Positions 7,884-13,977 of a stretch of DNA of 64,000 nt are shown piece by piece. This DNA comes from Paenibacillus ginsengarvi (GTDB lineage Bacteria > Bacillota > Bacilli > Paenibacillales > NBRC-103111): positions 434,001 to 498,000 of the forward strand of contig NZ_RBAH01000001.1 in assembly GCF_003626695.1 (NCBI RefSeq). Direction: 5' to 3'. The translations under genes were made by a program, and so were the position numbers. The notes beneath the pieces are model-generated. The model worked only from the letters and a program-made list of their open reading frames with translations. It did not search any database and was not told the DNA's origin. Each line of letters opens with the position of its first letter. The stretch's first letter is position 1.

Positions 7884-8990
7884 TTACTTCATAAACAGCG
7901 GATTGCCCTTCAGCGCCGGCAGCGGATGCGGCCGGACAAGCTCTCCGCCGCGCTCGTAGGACTCGATGACGGCAAACGTATATTCCAGCACGGCCAGAGC
8001 GTCTCTGCCGTTCGCCCGCAGTTGGTCGCGCGGTACGCCGTTCGAAATATCCTCGAGGAACGCATGGAGCCGGTTGTTGAAGGTGCGGCCAAAATCCGTC
8101 GTTCCGTAGTCGGTCACTTCCGGCGTCGGCTGCGAGCTGATGGCCGGGATGCCTTTCTCCGCCTTCCAGTACGATACCTTCTCGACGCAGTTCTCGATGC
8201 AGAACGTTCCTTTCGTACCGGCCATTTCGACGCTCCACCAGCCGCCGAGACCGTAAGCCGCATCGCCTCTTTGGCTAAGCAGGTAGCCGACACCGCCATT
8301 GGCGAACTTGACGTGAATGCTGTTGATCGAGACCATTACGTCGCCCGCGCTGCGGCGGAAGCCCGGCCGGTCGGAGAACGTCTGGATATGCGTAATATCT
8401 CCGCAAAAATAACGCATAACGCTGAACGGGTGGGTCAGAAACGCCTTCATATGGAAGTACGGATGCCCATTGATTTTAGGCGATTTGGCCAGCGCATAGT
8501 TGAGCTCGCCGCCGTTGAAGCCCATTTTCGTGAGGCAGTACACGAGCTCCCCGATCTCGCCGTTATCCACATACTGCTTCGCCTTTTCCGCAGGCTTCGT
8601 AAAATAGTGGTTCAGGTTGCAGCCGAGATACACGTTCATTTTGTCGGCATAAGCGACAAGCTCGCGCGCCTCCTTGACGTCGTGGCAGATCGGCTTCTCG
8701 ACCAGCACATGTTTGCCATAGCTGATCGCTTCCATCGCGGGCTCGAAATGCCAGCTGCCGTTATCGATGCCGCCGGTCGTCACGTCGACGATTTGCAGAT
8801 CGGGCTCGTTCTCGATCATGTCTTTCAGGCTGTAGTACGCCTTGATCCCGTATTTCTCGGCAACCGCGTCCGCTCTTTCCTTGACGACGTCGCATACGGC
8901 GATCAGATCCGCGAGTTCCTCCTCCTGATAACAAGCCGCATGATTTTTACCGATTCCATTCAACCCTACAATACCGATTTTAAGTGCCAT
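7884..8990 (-). CDS. Gfo/Idh/MocA oxidoreductase (copy B)
   Basis: A 368-residue NAD(P)-binding oxidoreductase opening MALKIGIVGLNGIGKNHAA, with LVEKPICHD as the family EKP signature around residue 100 and an AFLTHPFSVMRYFCGD block in the substrate domain. It resembles copy A in these segments and likely acts on a related sugar. It is separated by 67 bases from copy C upstream and by 111 bases from the isomerase downstream; the latter gap holds a weak hairpin (CTTTGGGG/CCGCAAAG) that could tune expression. A cytosolic dehydrogenase is expected because no export signal is present. Confidence 0.92.
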   Translation of the reverse strand: MALKIGIVGLNGIGKNHAACYQEEELADLIAVCDVVKERADAVAEKYGIKAYYSLKDMIENEPDLQIVDVTTGGIDNGSWHFEPAMEAISYGKHVLVEKPICHDVKEARELVAYADKMNVYLGCNLNHYFTKPAEKAKQYVDNGEIGELVYCLTKMGFNGGELNYALAKSPKINGHPYFHMKAFLTHPFSVMRYFCGDITHIQTFSDRPGFRRSAGDVMVSINSIHVKFANGGVGYLLSQRGDAAYGLGGWWSVEMAGTKGTFCIENCVEKVSYWKAEKGIPAISSQPTPEVTDYGTTDFGRTFNNRLHAFLEDISNGVPRDQLRANGRDALAVLEYTFAVIESYERGGELVRPHPLPALKGNPLFMK

Positions 8991-9057
8991 TTTTTGTTAC
9001 CGCCCTTCCGGTTTGTTTTATTGGACATATCTATAGAAACAATCTTGATGTACGCGC

Positions 9058-10125
9058 TTACAGCTCATATATCATCGGGTCATCCAGCGTTACTCTTTGT
9101 CCTTGTCGCGAGGAGGCGTGACAGGCCAGCACCATCTGCAGCGATATACGTCCTTCCTCGGCCGTAGCAATCGGCTCCCGTTCGCCGCGGATAAACGCCG
9201 CCAGCGGGCCGGATAAGCCGCGAATACGGTGACCGTGGTTCGGCGGGCTTTCGTGCTCGCTTGCCGTCCAAACGCCTGTGGCAGCATCGAAACGTTTCAG
9301 GCCCGGTCCGGCTCCCGGGGGGCGCGGACTGTTGCAGCTTGGGGCATCGCCATAATGTTGCACGATCGTTCCCCGCTCGGCCACAATCTCCGTTGTGTTC
9401 TCGGCGGCGTGGCAGGTGAACGAGCAGCCTACTTCGGCAATCGGACCGCCCGGGTAGCGGAAGATCGCGATGCCGTTATCCATCGGAATGCGCGGATTGT
9501 ACAGCGATTCGATCTCTGCCGTCACGCTCTCCGGTACGCCGAGCCAGTAGTGCAGCAGATCGATCGGATGCGAAGCGTCGTCGGCCCAAATATCTCTGTT
9601 GTACTCCGGCTGCACATGCCAGGAGTCGGCAAATGCCGGCTGCAAGCCCATCGCCAGTCCATGCCTGCGGCGAATCGAGAAAATTTGCCCCAGCTCGCCG
9701 CTTTCCATCCACGCTTTCATCTGCAAGTTTTGCGGATCGACGCGCATTTGCCAGGCCAGCGTAAACCGGATGCCGGAGGCGGCAACGGCTTTGACGATCC
9801 GGTCCGCTTCGTTCATTGTGAGCGCAAGCGGCTTCTGCAAAATAACCGCTTTTCCCGCCTTGGCCGCAAGCTCCGTCAGATCGGCGTGAAGCGACGTTTC
9901 CGAAGCGATCACCACGGCCTGGATACGCTCATTAGCAAGCAGTTCCTCAGCCGTAGCGTACGTTTGCAAACCGAACATCTGCGCGGCTTTGGCCAGTCTG
10001 TCCGGATCGTGATCCCAGCCTGCGGCAACTTTAATGCCGTATGAGCCGTTGTTCCATTCTGTACAATACGTATGAACGTGACCGTGAGCAAATCCGAGTA
10101 TGCCTACTTGGACCGGTTCACTCAT
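9058..10125 (-). CDS. Gfo/Idh/MocA oxidoreductase (copy C)
   Basis: A 355-residue member of the same dehydrogenase superfamily but clearly divergent from A and B. The nucleotide-binding loop reads VGILGFAHGHVHTY instead of the classical GxGxxG, and the EKP motif is ILQKPLAL. The C-terminal domain has DDASHPIDLLHYWLG. The second of two close ATGs, at 10125, is chosen because GGAAGGAG stands seven bases before it; the first lies only one base after that site. It is the first gene of the eight-gene minus-strand cluster, so the promoter should lie in the 280-base gap upstream, which contains a direct repeat and a palindrome. Confidence 0.9.
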   Translation of the reverse strand: MSEPVQVGILGFAHGHVHTYCTEWNNGSYGIKVAAGWDHDPDRLAKAAQMFGLQTYATAEELLANERIQAVVIASETSLHADLTELAAKAGKAVILQKPLALTMNEADRIVKAVAASGIRFTLAWQMRVDPQNLQMKAWMESGELGQIFSIRRRHGLAMGLQPAFADSWHVQPEYNRDIWADDASHPIDLLHYWLGVPESVTAEIESLYNPRIPMDNGIAIFRYPGGPIAEVGCSFTCHAAENTTEIVAERGTIVQHYGDAPSCNSPRPPGAGPGLKRFDAATGVWTASEHESPPNHGHRIRGLSGPLAAFIRGEREPIATAEEGRISLQMVLACHASSRQGQRVTLDDPMIYEL

Positions 10126-10157
10126 CTCCATGCTCCTTCCCGGATGGTCCGTTTGTA

Positions 10158-10242
10158 TGGAAAACGTTTTGATAATTTCATCATACTCAACCGGCACTCC
10201 AGGTTCATGGTCGATCGGGACAATTATGTTTTCGATCGGGAC
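10158..10242 (-). promoter_or_regulatory. Possible operator region upstream of the sulfatase-like cluster
   Basis: Two copies of TCGATCGGGAC lie at 10211-10221 and 10232-10242, exactly 21 bases (two helical turns) apart. Nearer the gene, GGAAAACGTTTTGA (10159-10172) holds a perfect 10-base palindrome. Both could bind a regulator, for example the AraC protein at the end of the cluster; direct repeats on one helix face are usual for AraC-type activators. No clear -35/-10 pair was recognised here. Confidence 0.35.
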
Positions 10243-10286
10243 GGTTTTGCAAAAAGAAAATTGATCAGGGCGCCGGGCATATAGAA

Positions 10287-10337
10287 AACGCCTTGCTCCC
10301 TAACGGCCCAAAAAGGCTGCTAACGGAACAAGGCGTT
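10287..10337 (-). terminator. Terminator-like hairpin after the tRNA genes
   Basis: AACGCCTTG and CAAGGCGTT form a nine-base-pair stem around a long loop, followed on the minus strand by TTTTC. It lies 68 bases downstream of the second tRNA gene and would end that transcript before the oxidoreductase cluster. Confidence 0.6.
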
Positions 10338-10404
10338 CTCGATCGTCTCTATGTAAGTATCTTATCTATCAAACTTAGTAGGGCAAAAAAATAGAGAAAA
10401 CATA

Positions 10405-10481
10405 TGGTGGGCCCTGAGGGACTCGAACCCCCGACCAATCGGTTATGAGCCGACCGCTCTAACCAACTGAGCTAAGGGCCC
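10405..10481 (-). tRNA. tRNA with CAT anticodon, probably tRNA-Ile2 (lysidine type)
   Basis: A 77-base cloverleaf with seven-base acceptor stem GGGCCCT/AGGGCCC, TAGCTCAGTTGGTTAGAGC D arm, anticodon loop CTCATAA, and GGTTCGAGTCC T arm; CCA is encoded. The loop and the D arm resemble the Bacillus tRNA-Ile2, whose CAT anticodon is changed to lysidine-AT by TilS, rather than elongator tRNA-Met, which is the alternative. It follows the initiator tRNA gene by 17 bases on the same strand. Confidence 0.85.
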
Positions 10482-10498
10482 TAATCTGGAAAACACTA

Positions 10499-10572
<74 letters not shown>

Positions 10573-10676
10573 TCGTTGGAAAATTTTAAGCTACTCAAAC
10601 AGCGACAAAAATAAATATACACTAATAAGCTGCATTGTGTCAACAACAAAATGTATTTTTTCGCTTAACAGCTTTC

Positions 10677-10865
10677 TTACAGCTGATATCTTACGCCGAA
10701 ACGGCCTTTTTTGGACCGGTACACTTCCACCGATTGCGGGCATTCGTAGCCGTAAATCCACCAGTCCTCTTCCATACGTTTGGCCAGACAGCCGGCTTGA
10801 AACTTGCTTTCGTATAATTTGACCCAATATACCCATCTCATCCGCTCGATCGTTCCTTCCTGCAT
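10677..10865 (-). CDS. Small hypothetical protein, 62 residues
   Basis: A short basic and aromatic protein (MRWVYWVKLYESKF, then MEEDWWIYGYECP and a Lys/Arg-rich end). It has no membrane segment or known motif. Two starts are possible: the ATG at 10865, or the ATG at 10841, which has GGAAGGA 12 bases upstream. Coding seems likely because its Trp/Tyr content and charge pattern look protein-like and no other gene covers the gap between the tRNAs and the PgpA-type gene. Function unknown; moderate confidence. Confidence 0.6.
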   Translation of the reverse strand: MQEGTIERMRWVYWVKLYESKFQAGCLAKRMEEDWWIYGYECPQSVEVYRSKKGRFGVRYQL

Positions 10866-10930
10866 GTTGTTCTTTTAATTAGCATATCCCAACTCTCCGA
10901 TTTTTTTACCGCTATTGCCCCAAAAAAGAA

Positions 10931-10963
10931 AAAAAATCCCCGAAAAAAAGGTTTCGGGGATTT
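10931..10963 (-). terminator. Terminator of the PgpA-type gene
   Basis: AAATCCCCGAAA pairs perfectly with TTTCGGGGATTT around a six-base loop, with a long T-run on the minus strand (A-run at 10922-10936). It lies directly after the phosphatase stop. Confidence 0.9.
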
Positions 10964-10974
10964 CTTCTGGACTG

Positions 10975-11529
10975 TCAGCCCGCATGCTGTTCCGGATCGG
11001 CAGGCTGCTCCGCCGTATCCGCAAACCGCTCTTCCTCGTCACGCATCCGGTGGGCGATCCGGCTTGCAGCCGCAGCCGCGATACTCGCTACGAGATCGTC
11101 CAGAAACGTGTGGATGCCGTGGCCCGTTTTCGTATCGAGCCGCTTGATAATGCCGGTTTTGTGCTTATCGAGATGGCCGAACGTCGTAATGGCGATGCTG
11201 CCATATCCGAATACGGAACCGAGCGCCAGCGTCTCATCACAGCCAAACAGGCCTTCGTCGGACGCCACGATCGACTGGAGCGGTTCGGAGAGCTGCTTCT
11301 TCTCCGCCAGCTGATCGAGCTCCACGCCGACCAGAATCGCATGCTGCAGCTCCCGCTTTTCCAGCACCGCCTTCACGCTATCCATACATTTGTCCAGCTT
11401 CAGCTCCTTGTTGTAGGGAGCTTGCATTTTATAAACGATCTGCGCGATATCCTCAAGCATCACACCGCGTTCAGCCAGCTTTCTCCAGGCCGCTTCCTTT
11501 ACGTCTTTGCTATGAACACGGTTTGCCAT
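10975..11529 (-). CDS. Phosphatidylglycerophosphatase A family protein
   Basis: A 184-residue protein of the PgpA/YutG family. It starts with a conserved helical region (MANRVHSKDVKEAAWRKLAERGV), then has the catalytic-type LGSVFGYGSIAITTFGHLDK and the acidic block TGHGIHTFLDDLVASIAAA, which in PgpA holds metal-binding Asp residues. PgpA removes phosphate from phosphatidylglycerophosphate, although the Firmicute YutG type is soluble and not firmly tied to that reaction. A GAGGAG lies nine bases before the start. It follows the ABC operon by 38 bases and has its own terminator. It is probably a stand-alone housekeeping gene. Confidence 0.88.
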   Translation of the reverse strand: MANRVHSKDVKEAAWRKLAERGVMLEDIAQIVYKMQAPYNKELKLDKCMDSVKAVLEKRELQHAILVGVELDQLAEKKQLSEPLQSIVASDEGLFGCDETLALGSVFGYGSIAITTFGHLDKHKTGIIKRLDTKTGHGIHTFLDDLVASIAAAAASRIAHRMRDEEERFADTAEQPADPEQHAG

Positions 11530-11567
11530 GAGCCTTCACTCCTCGGTGTCGCCATTAGTCGCCGTTC

Positions 11568-13097
11568 TCAGGGCATCATCATCATGCTGCTGCTGGCCTT
11601 CGGCATTACATTGATCGGCGCGTTCGGATTTTCCTTCAACTGCTTGAGTGCCGCATCTCCCGCCGTCTGCCATTCCTTGAGCGCATCGCCGACGGTAGAG
11701 GTGCCGTCAATCGCCTTCTTGAAATATTGGAGCCCCATCGAACGGATTTGTCCGATATTTTGATACTGACGGTACACTTTGCTCATTTCGTTTTCAACCG
11801 GCGCCGGCTTCAGTGCGGTGAATGCTTTAATATTATACTGCAAACCGTCGCGCGGCTGAATATATTTCGAACGGGAAACGAGCATATTGACGCTCTTCGA
11901 CTTCAAGCGGGCCCAGTCCTCGCCGTTGATGAACTTGACAAATTTCCAGGCGTCGGCCGGGTTTTGCGCTTTAGCGTTAATACCCATCAGGCCGTTGAAA
12001 TAAACGTTGCCGCCAATGCCCTTTTGCTCCGGATGCGTCGGCATGGTTACAATATCCCAGTCGATCGGCGTATAACCTTTGATGTTCTGCGCGTTTTTGT
12101 TCGCTTGGATCACTTCGTTGAGCGAGTATTGCTGCCCGAGCGTCATCGCCAATCTGCCGTTCATAAAGTAGTTGTTCTGGAACGGGTTGTAACCGCCGCC
12201 GTCATCCATCGCAGCGCGCCGTACCGCATCCATTTTGCTGTAATCGATCGGTTCCGGCAGCACCTTTTCCTTGCTCAACTGGATCATGGATGTCCATACT
12301 TTTTCCCAGGACGGGGAGGCGACGGTCAAGCCGTCCACCGCATCGTTGAACATTCGCAGTTGAAGCGACGAGGTGTATGGATCCATTTCATAAAATAAAT
12401 TTTCTTTGGAGCCCGAGCTGTACGTGTTAAAAGCAAAACCGTAAACCCGATTGTCACCGTCGCCTTTCGAGACGCGGCGCGCCAGATCGAACATTTCGTC
12501 CCAGGTCATGCCGTCAGTCGGGTATTTAACGCCCGCGTCGTCGAACGGCTTCTTGTTGTACATCAAGATCTGCGAGGAGAATGTCGGCGCGAGCGCGTAC
12601 AGCTTCCCGTCTCCGACAGCCTTGATGCCGTCGATAACGGCCGGCACTATATCCGATACATCGAATTTGTCTTTCGTAATGTTCGTATCGAGCTGCTGCA
12701 GCATGTTGTTGGCGATCAGGTCCGGCAGTTGTTCGAAATTCATCATGACAATGTCCGGCGGATTGTCGCTGTTAAGAAGCTCCTTCATCTTCGCATACGG
12801 ATCTTCCGGCTTCTCTCCCTCCGGCCGCCCGCCGTAGCGGTACTGATTCGGGTTCATCGCCGAGACGATCTCGAGCTTGATATTGGGGTTGTTGTACTCG
12901 AAAATTTCCGTAAACTGCTGGCGGAAATATTCGTCCTCCTCCGCATAATACTGCGTCGCAATGCGAAGCACACGCTCCGTTTTGTCGTCTCCCGAAGAGC
13001 CTTTATTACACGCGGCCAGTACCGGTACGGTGAGCGCCGCTACCGCAGTCAGCCCCGTTACCGTACGAAGCCATTTCGGTTTTCCGTTGTTATTCAT
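11568..13097 (-). CDS. Sugar-type extracellular solute-binding lipoprotein at the end of a MacB-like operon
   Basis: A 509-residue family-1 solute-binding protein. The signal peptide ends in the lipobox LAAC, giving an acylated Cys30, followed by a Gly/Ser/Asp linker. The fold shows FGFAFN, MTWDEMFDLARRVSKGD and GINAKAQNPADAWKFVKFI, the usual C-terminal segment of sugar-binding proteins. The ATG at 13097 has GGGGGG seven bases upstream and overlaps the stop of the ATPase gene by eight bases, so translation is coupled. No importer permease (MalF/MalG type) is in the operon; instead the partners are an efflux-type ABC system. The function of the pairing is unclear: it could be a sensor lipoprotein or an orphan sugar binder. 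The C-terminus is Met/Ser-rich. Confidence 0.92.
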   Translation of the reverse strand: MNNNGKPKWLRTVTGLTAVAALTVPVLAACNKGSSGDDKTERVLRIATQYYAEEDEYFRQQFTEIFEYNNPNIKLEIVSAMNPNQYRYGGRPEGEKPEDPYAKMKELLNSDNPPDIVMMNFEQLPDLIANNMLQQLDTNITKDKFDVSDIVPAVIDGIKAVGDGKLYALAPTFSSQILMYNKKPFDDAGVKYPTDGMTWDEMFDLARRVSKGDGDNRVYGFAFNTYSSGSKENLFYEMDPYTSSLQLRMFNDAVDGLTVASPSWEKVWTSMIQLSKEKVLPEPIDYSKMDAVRRAAMDDGGGYNPFQNNYFMNGRLAMTLGQQYSLNEVIQANKNAQNIKGYTPIDWDIVTMPTHPEQKGIGGNVYFNGLMGINAKAQNPADAWKFVKFINGEDWARLKSKSVNMLVSRSKYIQPRDGLQYNIKAFTALKPAPVENEMSKVYRQYQNIGQIRSMGLQYFKKAIDGTSTVGDALKEWQTAGDAALKQLKENPNAPINVMPKASSSMMMMP

Positions 13098-13974
13098 CCG
13101 TGTTCCCCCCAAGTATATTCGGCGATTTGATCGTGATCGTCTTCCCGTCGAATTCCATCGTCGCCTTGTTCGTAATTTCGAGCGCCTGCAAAAATTCCTT
13201 CGGAATTTGCAGCCGTCCCGCCCGATCGAGCACGACATATTCCTCATGCCCTTCCTTGATGCTCTTCCGCTCGCCGTCGTCCGCGCCGAGGTTCGGATTG
13301 CGCTTGACGAACTCGGTGCTCGTCATCCCGTCGCGGATGGCGACGACCCGATCCACCTTGCTCGCCAGCGACAGATCGTGCGTTACGATGACGATCGTAA
13401 CGCCTAATTCTTTGTTCATTCTGCGGAAAATGTCCATAATGAGGTCCGACGTCTGCGTATCGACAGAGCCTGTCGGCTCGTCGGCAAGCAGCAGCGACGG
13501 CCGGTTGGCCAGCGATATGGCGATGGCGACCCGCTGCTGTTCCCCGCCCGACAGCTGGAACAGCTTGTTGTGAAGCCGCTCGCCTAGGCCAACCCATTCC
13601 AGAAGCTGCTTCGCGTAGGCGCGATCGATTTTGCCGCTCAGCATCATCGGCATCTCGACGTTCTCCAGTGCGGTCAAGTAGGGCAGCAGGTTGCGCGCAT
13701 TATTCTGCCAGATGAATCCAACCGTCTTGCGCTTGTATTCGACCAGCTGGTCGTCGGTAATTTTCAGCAAATCCCATTCGCCGACCCGCACTTGCCCAGC
13801 GGACGGGCGGTCGAGACCGCCCAAGATGTTCAGCATCGTCGATTTGCCGCTTCCGCTGTTTCCGATAATGGCCATCATTTCGCCGGTTTCCACCGTAATG
13901 TTAAGCCCTTGCAGCGCGACGACTTCGAGGTCGTCGGTTTTGAATATTTTGACGAGTCCTTCGCAAACGATCAT
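13090..13974 (-). CDS. MacB/LolD-type ABC ATPase with C-terminal AbrB-like domain
   Basis: A 294-residue protein. Residues 1-225 are an ABC ATPase with Walker A GNSGSGKST, signature LSGGEQQR, Walker B LLLADEPTGSVD and switch VTHD. After a linker, residues about 245-284 read VVLDRAGRLQIPKEFLQAL and MEFDGKTITIKS, a good match to the swapped-hairpin SpoVT/AbrB fold (compare DxxGRxxIPKExR in AbrB). That is not a normal part of LolD-type ATPases. It may bind DNA, or act as a dimerisation or regulatory domain. It starts four bases after the permease stop and overlaps the lipoprotein gene. It should pair with the FtsX-like permease. Confidence 0.93.
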   Translation of the reverse strand: MIVCEGLVKIFKTDDLEVVALQGLNITVETGEMMAIIGNSGSGKSTMLNILGGLDRPSAGQVRVGEWDLLKITDDQLVEYKRKTVGFIWQNNARNLLPYLTALENVEMPMMLSGKIDRAYAKQLLEWVGLGERLHNKLFQLSGGEQQRVAIAISLANRPSLLLADEPTGSVDTQTSDLIMDIFRRMNKELGVTIVIVTHDLSLASKVDRVVAIRDGMTSTEFVKRNPNLGADDGERKSIKEGHEEYVVLDRAGRLQIPKEFLQALEITNKATMEFDGKTITIKSPNILGGNTDE

Positions 13975-13977
13975 CGC

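Noticed and set aside
10158..10172. CcpA cre site
   Set aside because: GGAAAACGTTTTGA looks similar, but the spacing from TG to CA does not fit TGNAANCGNNNNCA; kept only as an unspecified palindrome.
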